Program-made: the position numbers and the translations under genes
Source: Theropithecus gelada
Lineage: Eukaryota; Chordata; Mammalia; Primates; Cercopithecidae
NCBI RefSeq assembly: GCF_003255815.1
Contig: NC_037682.1
Coordinates: 50,555,131 to 50,619,130, forward strand
Direction: 5' to 3'
Length of the DNA: 64,000 bases
Shown: positions 36,771 through 49,084 of the stretch, one piece after another
Position numbering within the stretch: position 1 is the stretch's first letter
Layout of the letters: the number at the start of each line of letters is the position of its first letter
The notes under the pieces: model-generated
The model's database searches: none
Seen by the model: only the letters and a program-made list of their open reading frames with translations
Told to the model about the DNA's origin: nothing

Positions 36771-37044
36771 TTCATCACATTGTAAAGGGCGCTTAGCTCT
36801 TATCTGGACAGTCTTTGTTGCCATCTGCTGGTGATCAGCTGCTCTACCTGAAATCTACCTTCCACCTTAGAAAGGGAAGGAATGGGGAGAACCAGCCATC
36901 AGAAATCGAACTGACTGAAAGGGAAGGAGAAAGTGTAAGAAAGAGCAAGTCTAAAACCTCCGAACACATTTGGGCACCTACTGTATTCCAGCCCCCATGC
37001 CAGGTCTTCGCGGACTCACTAACTAGAAGCAGTAGAAATACTAG

Positions 37045-37245
37045 TTAAGAAAATGGAGTCTGGAGCCAAACTACCCGAATTTTAAAGCTCACCTTTACAA
37101 TTTACTAGTTTATGACTTTTTAACATATTACTTAACCTTACTTGTTTTAGTTTCCTCACAGATTGTTGTGAGGATCAAAATCATTAGTCAACTATTTACA
37201 ACTGTAACCAGCTCATAATCAGCACTAAACAAAGTACATGTATTT
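37045..37245 (+). repeat. MIR
   Basis: GGAGTCTGGAGCCAAACTAC, TTTAGTTTCCTCACAGATTG and GATCAAAATCATTAG in MIR order. 37246-37557 holds no calcitonin-like exon. Confidence 0.75.
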
Positions 37246-37557
37246 CACAATTATTCCATCCAATGAGAGCTATTGTTGCAAGAGCAATTCCCACAGTGAG
37301 CGATTCCACACCTTCGCATTTCACTTCCTAACAGCTTTCAGAAACGGAGCTTTTTATTGTGTCTAATCACAGTCCTTCCTGCTGCACTGGGACCTCTATT
37401 TCCCCTGGAGCCTGAGAAAGGCTGGGCTCCAAGTCCTCCTGAACAAATCAGCCTACTGGACTCCTGGACAGTGTGTTCTCTCCTATCTCCTGGGATCCGC
37501 CTTCTTGGTATGCTGCGGGGAGAGGAGGCCCTGTGTTGGACGCTTGGGGAGCCTCAC

Positions 37558-38065
37558 CTGAAGCCCTCGGTCTCCTGCTCCTGCTCCAGCTCACTGGCCT
37601 TCATCTGCACATAGTCCTGCACCAGTGCAGCCAGCAGGAGGCGCGCTTCCTCCTCACTGAGCGTGGCCGAGTCTGGACTGCTCTCCAGGGCAGACCTGTG
37701 GAGGGGAAGCAAACTCAGTGCAGGCTGTGAGTCCCTGCCTGCCCCTCCCCAGCATAAGCATCCAGGCTTCCTCGTCTCTGCTTCTTCCGCTGAGGATGTG
37801 GCCACTGCGACTACCGGGGACAGGGCATGAGGTCAGGGTCCACCTGTGGGCACTGATTCACCTGGAGCCATGCATAACTCCAGAGGCATAGAGCTGCCTG
37901 GTCCCGGGGCAGTGGAAGCGGAGGCGCCCCTGGCTCCAAGCTGTCTCACCTGAAGCGCTGCCTGGAGGCTGCCCGCCTAGCATAGGACCAAGACTGAGAG
38001 CCAGCAAGCGGGAGAACTTCTGGGAGCCTTTGTTGGCTCTATGTAACAAGAAACATGATGCCGCC
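37558..38065 (-). pseudogene. CALCP: Calcitonin/CGRP-family pseudogene (exons 2 and 3)
   Basis: Minus-strand exon 3 (37695-37558, 138 nt) encodes the conserved prepro-region: RSALESSPDSATLSEEEAR, then LLLAALVQDYVQMKASELEQ. It has a good acceptor (CCCCTCCACAG) and donor (GTGAGG). One codon is missing compared with CALCA (SSPADPAT becomes SSPDSAT). Exon 2 (donor at 37949/37950) keeps GSQKFSRLLALS, which matches the signal peptide start GFQKFSPFLALS. The ATG survives at 38056-38054 but is separated from it by a 25-bp insertion (38029-38053) that brings an in-frame TAG as codon 6. A net 4-nt loss after LLALS throws exon 2 out of frame with exon 3, and I see no AG acceptor just before exon 2. Neither a calcitonin exon 4 nor a CGRP exon 5 could be found in the 36.5-37.5 kb flank. 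This matches what is known of the human CALC-III pseudogene, which retains only exon 2/3-like sequence. The symbol is by family and synteny. Confidence 0.9.
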
Positions 38066-38650
38066 GTTAGGCATAGTCAGTTAGTCCCCAGCTGGGGTCA
38101 CTGTCACAGCTTTTTTCAGTCGTTTGAGGTAACCTGATATATTAGGGGTTTCCCTCACCTTCTATTGAGCGGTGCCAGGCCAGCTACAGCTAAGTTTTCG
38201 GTATGTTCACACCTGGATCTAAAGGCGAAAGCATGGTACCCATTACTGCACAGAGCTTCTGCCCTGAATACCTGCTTTCTTCCCTACCATGCCCACCAGC
38301 CTAGATCCTTCTTCCCATCTATCCTGGACTCTTTAGAGGATGTCTCCGGCTCTGCCCATTTTCCATAGCTTTTCCAAAGGCACTTCCTAACTAGGAGTAC
38401 CCAAATCTCCTCAGGCTTCAGGCCCCATTTCCAAGTCTTTCCATCCCTTCACACCTCCCCATGAAATCTCTCTCCACGCACCCTTCCCCAGGGTCTAGAA
38501 CAACATGTACAGCTGGGGACAACATGTAGTCTGCCTTGGCTTTGTTCTTCATAGGAATTTAAAACTCCAAGATCCACACAGCTCTGCATTTGTTTAGGGG
38601 GCTCTCTAGAGTGTCTCCTAGGGTTCCTTGTGTCTTTTGGGGCCCTTCCC
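38066..38650. other. No gene or repeat recognised
   Basis: Region corresponding to the upstream side of pseudogene exon 2; probably its former intron 1. Confidence 0.5.
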
Positions 38651-38654
38651 CAAG

Positions 38655-38800
38655 AGGTTGGTGTGGCAGAGTGGCTAGAGGCCAGGTTTCCTGTGCTGCC
38701 TCTGTTCCCGTGTAACCTCAGGCAAGTAACTGGACACTATCTAGGCCTCATTGCCCCAGTGGGGTGCCTTCAGGTTTGAAGGCATTCATGAATGTAAATG
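38655..38800 (+). repeat. MIR
   Basis: TGGTGTGGCAGAGTGGCTAG, GTAACCTCAGGCAAGTAACT and CTAGGCCTCATTGCCCC. 38801-39025 is unassigned. Confidence 0.7.
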
Positions 38801-39025
38801 GTTTGGAAGCTTGACAGAGCAGGGAGAGATGTCCAGGCCTGAGGGCACCGGGTTTCACTTGGGGTTGAAGGGCCTTAGCCCCATCCTATGGGTCTAGTCT
38901 ACCAGGAAGGCGTTCTGCCCAATATGGCTGAAGAAGGAGGGCTTATTGTCTCCCTCCTTAGGCACTGAGACAGCTGGGGTTATCTTTCCCGGGGCAAAGT
39001 CGTTATTTCAATAGCCCAGAGAAAA

Positions 39026-39051
39026 ACACACACACACACACACACACACAC
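39026..39051 (+). repeat. (CA)n microsatellite
   Basis: About 13 CA units. A second CA/CG array lies at 39748-39802. Confidence 0.95.
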
Positions 39052-39289
39052 TTGCTCTGCACGTTCCTAGTCCCAGGAATATTTAATGGCAGGTACAGAG
39101 CCCAAGGCTCTTGCTCGCAGACAGCCCCGCCGTCTGTAAGGACTGAGCTCTGCAGCTTCACCTGAACATAGATGTGGGTGCCTCATCCCTCTCTTGAAGG
39201 CCAGACCCCTAGACAAACCTGTCTCCTTGGGGTAGCCGGCTGCCCTGCCCTGATTTAGGGACTGTTCCCCAAGGGGCACACACATCGCA

Positions 39290-40640
39290 GCATTGGACCA
39301 AGCTCAGGTTGCCACCGAAGTGGGCCTCTCCGAGCACGAGCACAGGGTACACCACGGCGCCGTGACCGCCCCAAACAGGAAGCTCGCCTCCGAGGGAGCA
39401 GGCGAGAGGAGAGGGAGGATTAGGGATAAGGGCCCACTGGAAGAATGACCGGAACCGAATTTACCCTTCCAGAGACTGACAGCCGTTGAAACAGCGCCTC
39501 CGGATCAAAGGGGAGAGACCAGGGGAAATGCAGACAACGGGCGGGGCTGACGGCAAGAGCAGGCAACAGCCCCACAGTGGGCGGACTCGGACCCCATCGG
39601 GCCCCTCAGCAGTGGTACCACTGGGACTGGCTCTTTGCCCAAGACAGCACCGCCCAGAAGGCTCACCCAGGAGAAGTGAAACCCTTTGCGGTGCCCCCGC
39701 CCAGAATAACAAGCCACCTCTCACCGCAGCCTAAGACCGGCCGGCTGCACCCCAACGCGCGCGCACACACACTCACACATATACACACACACACACACAC
39801 GCATGCACACGCCTTCCTGCTTATCCATCAGGGCGAGGGCATCCACTCTGGAGACCGTTTTGCACAGCTGCCTTGTGACGCGCAGCTCTGTTTGTGGGGG
39901 TGCCCTGGGCCGGCCAGTCCAGGCCAGTTCACCTGCTGCCGGCTACCTGGGGTGAAGGCCCGGACGCACCCCAGTCCGTCCTGCAGCGCCCTCCAACGGA
40001 ACACAGGGGCTTCTGCAGGCCCGAAGGTTACCAGGTCCTTAGCTGAGTCTGTACTCAGCTAAGGACAAGCACTCTCATCCAATGCTAACGAACTCACCCA
40101 TACCTATGGAGTTCGAAATGCGCGCCCCGGGGGCGGGGGCTCGCCGCCTCCCAGCCATCTTCTAGCTAACTCGTGAACTGTGACTGCCAGAAGCACACTC
40201 ACGGAGGAATCGCGCACACTCCACCAACGGACGCAGTCTTGGTTGGCATTCACATATCGGACACATGGACCATCATTGTGTACACACGCCTTCCCTGTAA
40301 GTGAAACTTCTTTCCAAAGTGGACGCTTTGCAGGGATCGGGCCCCTGAGCTGAGTGTAGGTCGGAGGCACAGAGAGCCCCGCGGTCTCCCGGACCTCGCT
40401 TCCGCGGACTGGGAAGAAGACCTCCCGCCTGGTCAAGCCGAAGAATTCGGTGGTCTCCTGAGTGGAGCCCACGGTCCCGACACTCAGGGGCCGTGGGGTC
40501 CCTGAGCCTGTGCACCTGGATGGCGGGTATGCCCCGGGGTCCGCCAGTCCGCTGGCCGCCACGCCTCCGCCGCCGACAGGAGGTGCTGTTTTGACGCTTT
40601 GCTTACCCCTTGTGCGATCTGGGCCTAGAAAGGCAAACTT
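39290..40640. promoter_or_regulatory. CpG-rich region upstream of the calcitonin pseudogene
   Basis: Dense CpG and high GC between AT-rich flanks, interrupted by a GCGCGC/CACA-type simple repeat (39748-39802). It lies 1.2-2.6 kb upstream (minus-strand sense) of pseudogene exon 2, where a CALC-family first exon and promoter would be expected. It may be a relic or active CpG island. No TATA box or clear first exon could be assigned. A 204-codon open frame on the minus strand (40718-40104) matches no protein I know and is probably a by-product of GC content. Confidence 0.6.
40035..40066. repeat. Perfect 14-bp inverted repeat, 4-nt loop
   Basis: Arms GTCCTTAGCTGAGT (40035-40048) and ACTCAGCTAAGGAC (40053-40066) are exact reverse complements around the spacer CTGT. 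The arms contain GCTGAGT/ACTCAGC, close to a MAF/AP-1 half-site, in inverted copies. Confidence 0.95.
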
Positions 40641-41555
40641 AGTTCTAAGGCTGGCGCTTAGCAAATGCTCCCAGGAAGAGTGCGAAGGACCTGATTTCAT
40701 TCTCTGAAAACAGCTCAACCAGAAATCCCCATGTGGTGACCGTCCAGTGCATCCTCAGACTTCCGAAATAAAAGCCACCCTGTCAGAAGTCAGTGGGCCA
40801 CGCCAGACCTAAGCATAGCGAGCCAATAGCGAAACCTGTGTGGATCAACTAGATTCCGACTCAGCAAATCAAAATCGTTTTGTTGCTGCTGCCTGGTGCA
40901 ATCCCCAACCAAGAATAAATCCAGAGCATATCTACATTTTACATCTGACCTCTCCTTAGCTGGGAAAGCAAACTGCTGGGGCAAAGACTAGCTTCTTTTT
41001 ATTTGGTGAACAAAATCAGTTTCTCTACAAAGGTGCCCTGCAAGGCCCGAACTGGGGTGAGATGAGTGATGCACTTGTTTCCATTGCAAAATATAAAGAG
41101 GTGCCAAAAATCTCAGGAATCCAGAGTAATATTTTAACGTAATGTCTTTAATGATAAAAACGAATACAAAAACATCCAGGACAAACAACATATCTAAACT
41201 TGAAATAGACTCTGACAGGGCCAGGAATCCAACCTTCCCCGATCTTTTTGTTCTATCAATCTCTCTCTGGGATGATGCCTACACACTCATTCGCTCAAAT
41301 CCAGTCCTGCTTACCAGCTTTTACAAGTGCCACCTCTTCTTCCAAAGTTGAAACAATTCATGTGATCCATTTCTTCTTGGAGGAGCTTGTTACCGTTTTT
41401 GAATCAGTATATTTTGTGACTCAGTTTGCCTTGTGACTTCAGCTTTCTGGTGGGTCCAAAAAATTATGATTGTATAGATTATCCAGCTTTTCCATATTGT
41501 TAGGGTAGGAGTGATATGCTTCTGTTGCTTTCGAAATTGTAAGTAGGAACAGAAT
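40640..41555. other. No gene or repeat recognised
   Basis: AT content rises again beyond the CpG-rich stretch. Short open frames only. Confidence 0.5.
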
Positions 41556-42010
41556 CCTTTTAACACCATTTTAACACTTGTAATCATACAGTTCAGTGGC
41601 AATAATTATATTCCCAATGTTGTGCAAATCATCATCATTATCCATTTCCAGAATTTGTTTGTCATCCCAGTTGGAAACTGTATTTGACAATAATCCCTAC
41701 TATTCCTTCTACCAGCCTCTGGTAACTTCTATTATACTTTTTGTCTGTATGAGTTTCCCTATTCTGGGTGCCTCATATAAGTAAAATCCTACAATATTTG
41801 TCTTTTTGTGTCTGGCTTTCGCTTAGCATAATGTCCTCAGGATTCATCATGTTGTAGCATGTGACAGGATTTTATTCCTTTTTAAGGTTAAATAATATAT
41901 CACTGCATATGTATATATGACATTTGGTTCATTATTTTATGTGTTGATGAATATTTAGGTGGTTTTCACCTTTTGGCTATTGTTGATAATGCTGCTATGA
42001 AATTGGTGTA
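41556..42010 (-). repeat. Old L1 (L1M) 3' part, inverted
   Basis: TTTTTGTGTCTGGCTTTCGC, TTAGCATAATGTCCTCAGG, CATCATGTTGTAGCATGTGA and TTTGGCTATTGTTGATAATG are the classic inverted L1M ORF2 end. Confidence 0.8.
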
Positions 42011-43090
42011 CAATTATCGACTTGAGTCTATGCTTTCTTTTGTGTATTTTCTTTAAAATATAGTTTTTAAAATTGGAACTTATTTTTATTTTAAATTTAA
42101 TGTAAACTTATACACTAAAATTCAGAAAAGAAATTATTCTTATAAAATTAGTGTATTTTCTTCCTGTATTTTTATGCTCATTTATTTTGCATTAACAATA
42201 ATATGTTATGTAAGATTCCGGGGGAAGCAAACTTAGTTGGAGATTTGTGTGCCAAAAGGTAATTGGGAGGAATCCCTCGTATCAACACCTATAAGGGAGT
42301 GAAGAAAGTAGGAATGGGCAGAGAGAAAAGTTGAACTGTACAGGAAAGACCTATCTCACAGGGAGCCCTAGAGCTGGGCTAGGACTTCAGAGTTGTACCA
42401 GCTTCAGGCAAGGAGCCTGAGCCTTTATGCCTCGTCGGAATAGGGCCAGCTTTATTGGCATATGACCTGTGCAATCACACAGGGCCCCTATACTCAGAAG
42501 GGCCCCATGCTTAGTTTAATGCTCTGCTATTACTGTCATGAAGTTCCTAATAATTTTGGAGTAAGAGCACCCATATTTTCATTTTTCATTGGACTTTGCA
42601 AATTATGTAGCTGGTCCTGCCCTCAATCATGCATTCAATGAGATTTTTTCCCAGGAAGGATCTAGATATTGATCAACACAACTCCCTCTGGCTGAGAGCC
42701 GTTTTCAGAAACTGACTCATCTGAGAGCTCTCAGGCACCATATTCCAGTGGGGCTGGAGGAATGCCAGACTCAGTCCTGAAAGTGAGATTTGGGCAGTAC
42801 ACAACAGCATCCACTACAAACAGCTTCAGACATGTACCACTCTCACACAGCTGTAATTATTGTGTCTATGTACACACTCGTCTACTTTGTACCTATCACA
42901 TCACAGACATTTTCAGTGAAACTGCGTTGTCTTCATAGCTATGCCTTTTGACTATAATATTTCAAGGGCATTTCAAGATGTATTTTACTTCATAATTTCA
43001 TTTCCCTCATCAGTCATTATTTCTATATCTATTTTACTATTTCATTGTATGTAATTTTATTACCAGAACCTCAAATTTTCTGTGACAACA
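42011..43090. other. No gene or clear repeat recognised
   Basis: AT-rich DNA, with a GC-moderate block at 42230-42830 that I cannot assign. Confidence 0.45.
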
Positions 43091-44392
43091 AGGGATACAA
43101 ACTTATCCATTGATTTATTCTTGGTCAGTTAGGTTTCTAACTTATTCCTATCGAGTAATGTTATAATGAATATCTTTCTTTCTTCAGAGTTTTCCATGTT
43201 TGAGATTATTTCTTGGTGTAGATTATATATAGAATTATTAGATGAGGTAGGCCATTTTGGTGGCTTTGGATAGAAATTGCTAAATTGTTCTCCCAAAAAA
43301 AAAATCAATTAGATATTTTAGTATCAATATCAAATATCAGTAGACAAGGGAGTATCTCTTTCATGGCATCATGGCCGTTATTGTGGGTTTAAAATTTTTT
43401 CTGCTCATCATATTTTTTAAAATATTATTCTTATTTAAGAGGCAAAATAGTACTTCAGAGTTTGTCAGCAATTTACTAAGAAAAAACTGAAAAATTCAGA
43501 AAAATTGAAGAAGTTGTACAATGAATACCCATGTACCCAATACTTAAACTTTAAAATTTTGCTGTATTTGCTTTAACACATATTTAGATATCTATTTATC
43601 CCTCTGTATATGCATTAATGTGTATTATTTTTAACTTATCTCAAAGTAAGTTGCATTCAACAGGACACTTCACCCTACACACTTTAGTATGCGTATTGTA
43701 GAGTTCAATATTTGCTTGCTGGTCCTTTTTAGGGAAAAAGTTTCAATACAATGAAATGCATAAATTTTAAGTACACAGTTTGATGGGTTTTGAAAATGCA
43801 TACCCCTACAAAATATAAACCTACAAGAAAATACAGGATGATACCATTGTGCCAAAAAGTTGCCTCATGCCCCTTTCCATCAAACTCTGCCCCCAATACC
43901 TGCCCCCACCTTCCCAGAGGCAACTGCCATTTTCAGCTTTTTAAAAAATCATAGTTTACTAAAGGGAGCTCCAGAACTCCATGTAAATGGACAGATACAG
44001 TATGTATGCTTTGAGATACACATTTTTTCACTTGGCATGTTTTTGAGATTCATCCATATTGTTTGATGTACCAGCAGATTTTCCTCCCCCGTTTTATTGC
44101 TGAGTAGAATTCTATTGCATGAATACACCCAGTTATTTATTGATTCTCCTGTTGATATATACCTGGGTTACGTTCAGTTTTTGGGTTTTCTGAATTAAGC
44201 TGCTGTGAATTTCAGAGATATTTTATTTTGTGTTTTTATTATGAGTGAAACTGTGTCTTTTCATGTTTGTTTAGCCATTATTAGTTCCTCTTTAATGAAT
44301 TCTGTATCTACTCATGGCCTTTGTTTAATAATTTCTTGGATTTTCAAAGGTTGTCTTGTATGTTTTTAGGAACTGTTTAAATAGTAAATGTA
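43091..44392 (-). repeat. Old L1 (L1M) fragments, inverted
   Basis: TTAAGTACACAGTTTGATGG, ACAAGAAAATACAGGATGA, TTGCTGAGTAGAATTCTATT and CCTGTTGATATATACCTGGG match inverted L1M. Probably more than one fragment. Confidence 0.65.
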
Positions 44393-44703
44393 TGGCCATG
44401 TGCAGTGGCCACACCTGTAATCCCAGCATTTTAGGAGGCCAAGGTGGATGGATGACCTGAGGTCAGGAGTTCGAGACCAGCCTGGCCAACATGGTGAAAC
44501 CCCATCTCTATTAAAAATGCAAAAAATTAGCCGGGCATGGAGGTGGGCACCTGTAGTCCCAGCTACTCAGAAGGCTGAGGCAGGAGAATCACTTATACCT
44601 GGGAGGAGGGGGTTGCAAAGAGCCAAGATGGCACCATTGCACTCCAGCCTGGGCAACAAGAGCAAAACCCCGTCTCAAAAAAAAAAAAAAAATTAATTAA
44701 AAT
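44393..44703 (+). mobile_element. Alu (S type)
   Basis: Full-length Alu with target duplication AAATAGTAA(A/G... )TGTA: AAATAGTAAATGTA at 44379-44392 and AAATAGTAAGTGTA at 44704-44717. Confidence 0.92.
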
Positions 44704-44717
44704 AAATAGTAAGTGTA

Positions 44718-46200
44718 TTACCTCCATAACTATCTTACTTGTAGTTTGGTATTTAACTATTTTCATAACTTTTATTTGGTCAGTAATGGCTAATTCTCAA
44801 TATTTAATTATAAGATAGAGGTCCTATTTTCTAATGTATTCTGAAATAATCTGAGAGGATTACTTATATAATATTTTTAACAAATTTTTTTTCTCTTCAG
44901 AAACTTAATACCACTATTGCCAGAATACATACCACATACACACATACATACTCACACATAAATATTTACAAAGAAAAAATAAGTGGTTTAAATTTGATTT
45001 TAAATTTATATGTAAGTTCTAGGATATTATTAGATTCATAGCTGAGAGCATATTGTGAAGTTCTGAAATTGAATAATATGTCACATAGTCAAAATGCATT
45101 CTTTCAAAATTTTCATTTGCCCTAGGATAATAGTTATTGTAAAACTGTATTTCAGACCTTAGGTTAAAATACACTTTTAGACCAAGCCATGTGGAAGACA
45201 ATATTTTTTAAAGCCTGGTCCTTTCTGTATCTTGGCACAGTTTAAAGATCTCTAATTAACTGGAGTGTTCCAAATTGCACAGAGATTATGGTTTTTGAAG
45301 GAGACAGCCAAAAGCCTTCTGTTAAAAGGCCTATTAAGAGAGAACTTAAAAAGGAAATAAAGTGATTGCTAGCCTGCTGTGTATTCAGTTATTATTAGAG
45401 AGAACTGTATTACTTCTCTTTGGCGGTCGGGGAGCGGGGGTGGACATCGAATCCAGGTAGCAGGGTACCAAGAAGAAGATTCTGCTTAGCGATCTGGCAG
45501 TGATCTAATAATTCTGAATTTGAAAAACTACACCAAGGAAATTATTTCAGACATAGAGAACACTGTATGAAAGGGATGTTTATTAGACCACTATTTATGT
45601 AGCTTTACCACAAGAAAACCCAAGGAGATTTTAGTTTGACTATAAGCCTAATTGTAAGATGGTGTTCTAAAGATATCAACACGTAAGTATAATGAAAAGT
45701 ACCCAAACTAAAACTGGAAACAAAACATTAGATATTTATGTTTTATTCATCGTTAAACTTGAATTCAGTAATAATATTCACCATAGACTTTTAACTAAAA
45801 TGTATAGCCCACAGACTTCTCATATTCCTGCCATATTTGCTAAGACACCTGGTTCCCTAGGGCAATGAATGTACTCAAGAGAAAATATAGCCAGGTCTTT
45901 CTGCTTGGACCAGACTGATTTGTAATGAAAGACATCATGACAGTATATAAATTATCCAAAGATACTGTGCGGGAAACTTCCAGTTTTACAGGAGAAAAAT
46001 ATGTATTTCCTCACTCATTTCAGAGTAAATCATAGAAATTTTTAAATAACTAAATTCATTAAAGTAGAAGATAAATTTGCAACACCAAATTTTATTTTAT
46101 TCTCTATTCATTTTATTATGTTGACAAATCTGCTTAAATAAATCAACCTGTTTTGATTAAATTGGAACTCAAACATCTGCAAATTTACTTAGATTTGATC
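44718..46200. other. No gene or repeat recognised
   Basis: AT-rich intergenic DNA with a short G-rich patch at 45421-45440. Confidence 0.45.
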
Positions 46201-46735
46201 CCAAACCAGGGTTCATTCTGCCCTCATGCAGACAGCCAATTACTGAAATGACAAGTTTTGCAGTAGAGAAAAAATTTATTCACAGGACAGCCAGGGAAGG
46301 AGACAGTAGAACAGCTCTCAAATCCACCTTCCTGAAGATAAGACTTAGGAATATTTATTAAATAAAGAAGCAGGGTGATAAAGAGCATGTGAAAAGGTAA
46401 TTGGCAATGTGAAGAAAATGTAATCATTGATCCTGCACTAAGCATAGTCAGGGTTCATGGCTCTTCACAGGCCACATGTTCAGAAAATGGCAGTATTAGC
46501 ATGATCTGAGGGTGGAGTTTTGGGGTCTCTGACATCAAAAGGTCACTTTTCAGACATATGTGCAAGCTCAGCCAGAGGGTCTCAACTGGTTTGAACTGGA
46601 CAGGGGCTGCTGCAAGTTCCTGAAAGACATCTTAAGCAATCATTACCATGGAGACATATATGTCAGAGGTATTATTTAAAAGGAAGCTAGTGAAGGCTAA
46701 GTTATAGTGTTTAGTAGCGTGGCTTTCAGTTATGT
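46201..46735 (-). repeat. Probable LTR-like dispersed repeat
   Basis: GAGAAAAAATTTATTCACAG, CTCTCAAATCCACCTTCCTG, TGATCTGAGGGTGGAGTTTT and TCAACTGGTTTGAACTGGAC feel familiar as an old endogenous-retrovirus LTR, but I cannot name the family. Confidence 0.4.
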
Positions 46736-46837
46736 GGGTTAAAAAAAAAAAAGCAAGCAACTTGATTTCATATTGAACGGTATTATATATCCAATCTGAA
46801 TAGGTTTATACTCACTCTCACACAGTTTGAGACAGCC

Positions 46838-46882
46838 TGAAAAAAAAAGAAAGAAAGAAAAAGAAAAAAAGAAAGAAAGAGC
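46838..46882 (+). repeat. (GAAA)n simple repeat
   Basis: AAAGAAAGAAAG units with poly-A stretches. Confidence 0.9.
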
Positions 46883-47060
46883 ATAGCCCCAGGAGTCAGT
46901 ACATTGTGCTGTTTTTTTCTGCCACCAGCTCAGTGGGTAACCTTGAGTGAATCATTTGTCCTCTCAGGACCTCAACTTCCACATCTGTATGTAAAATATA
47001 GCTTTTGGATATTTCTTCAAATTTTGAAATTCTATAAAGTTGCTGTAAATGTTGTGCCAT
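46883..47060 (+). repeat. MIR
   Basis: GCCCCAGGAGTCAGTACATT, GTGGGTAACCTTGAGTGAAT and GGACCTCAACTTCCACATCT. 47061-49080 has no recognisable gene; only short open frames. Confidence 0.7.
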
Positions 47061-49084
47061 GTGAACTCTACACAACTTTTCTATAATATCAGGTCAGGCT
47101 ATGACTTCCAGAAGTATAGCTAAGAGGTGCAAGGATGTGTCATTGTGGTGTGAGGCATAATCAGAAAAATTACTGCCCCATCCCCTGGACAGGAGAAGTA
47201 TACAATTCCCAGAAGAGACAGGAAAAGGAGGTGAGGAGCACTATACGCTTCAGACCAGTAGGGGTTATTCCTTTTTCTTTAAAACAGACTTGCATTGTGT
47301 CTGGGCCCTTGCTTCTCTGTGAACAAGTTCTCTGTGGATAACACCACGTGTTTCTGTAGACAAAAGCTTCCCAGTGTGGTTGTCTGATGAATCCACCAAG
47401 AGGCAAAACTTTACATCTTCTGCTGGAGCCTACAAACTGGCTTGAAATACCTTCCCCAGAGGGCCCTCTAAGGAGGAGTCTTGATGGGAGAGACTATCCC
47501 AGGTAGACCCAGTCAATCATCCAGGATGGGTTCAGGGCCCTTGATGGGTCTAACCACATATGAGGGTATTAAGGTTCAAAAAAGAGTAATAGACGGATCC
47601 TATTCTCCAGAAGTCTAGGGCCATTCTCATTAAATGATAAATGAAAAAGAGAAAGCCCTGCAAAGTGAATGCTGAGCTAGGCGATAAGAAGCATAAACGC
47701 TGGAGGGGCTCACAGGCAGAGAGGCATTATGGGCCAGAGCATTTGGGTAAGGCTCTGCAACAGAGGCGGTCTGGAGCAGGCCTGAGGGGGGTGGGTTTGA
47801 GGATGGACAGAAATTAGTAAGCCGGGTATTCCTGTGGAAAGTCTGACTGACCATCTCCTGCAGGCCCAGAAAATGCTCTGGTTTCTCTCTGATGCTTAAA
47901 ATGCCAGTCTCTAAGACCCCACAGAAATAAACCTCTGTACCACCAACCATCTGCAGATGCCCCTTCTGAAGATCAGAAGATAATTTTCAAAGTTGTTGAA
48001 GAACATGATCTGAGTGTGATGACCCAAGACACAGTACCCAGATACAGGCCCAGGTTGTTCACTCTGAGAGGTGGACAACCTCCACAAATGATACTAAAGA
48101 ATTTCTCAACTTATATTCCACAACGATTAAAAATTGTTTGGGGTTCAGAGGCAAAGGCCAGATGACTCTCTTCTTGTGTCCTCTGAGGGCATTGACCTGT
48201 AAAACCAGCTAGAGAGGGGCCAGAGGCATCCTCACTAAACTTTCAAGCCAAAGCTAGGGGCCTCCTTCATCATCATCAGGGTATTAGGGCTCCCAAAGAA
48301 CATTTTCTAAATAACCAAAGTTAAATTATTCAAGTGCTAGGAATTTTTTCTGTTTTTGAAATGTAGCCAAATCTTTCAAAAATACATATATACTTCCTCT
48401 GTACTCTCAAATTAGAATGTTCTTAAATAATTTTAATCTTCTTTGATGAGGATGTTCATTTAATGAGAACATGAATTAATGTGTTCTGTTGTCATACACG
48501 TGATGTTCTCAGGCTTTGAGATGTGTGGTATTGATATTCTCTACCCGAAATGATCTCAGACTCCTGAGCTTTTTGGTTCGTTACATCTGTATTTTATAAT
48601 TATTGTTTCCTTTTTCATTATCAGATTGTCAGATGTCTCCAGAATGGTTGGTGTGGCTATCTCTAACAACAATTCAATCTACTATTACTTTGCTTCTTCA
48701 AATCTACTGTTTTCAGAAGCACAATATAAGAATGTTTATGAAAATCATTTGCAAAGCAGAAGAAAGCTTTAAATTAAGACTTAAATGTCTCTCTGAGTGA
48801 TATTCATGAATTTTAAATAGAGAATTTTATTACTTTCCTTTCCCTTCACTCAGTGTCCCAAATGAGACCAGTTGGTAGGGAAGAATTGTAGTAACATCTT
48901 CAATGAACACAATCATGAGGAAGTCCCTGGGTATAAGCTGGTTGTTTGGTGCAGACTACAATTACTGACCCCCAAGACTGAGCACATTTCCTGTGTTTTG
49001 CACACTTGTAGAACTGTTTCTTTAATTCAGAAAACAGAAATGTTTGGCATCTTGAAAACATAGTAATACTTGCAAACATAAATA

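Noticed and set aside
40104..40718. 204-codon minus-strand open frame as a gene
   Set aside because: No recognisable domain, lies in CpG-rich DNA where stops are rare, and shows no clear start or splice context. Kept only as a remark on the CpG-rich region.
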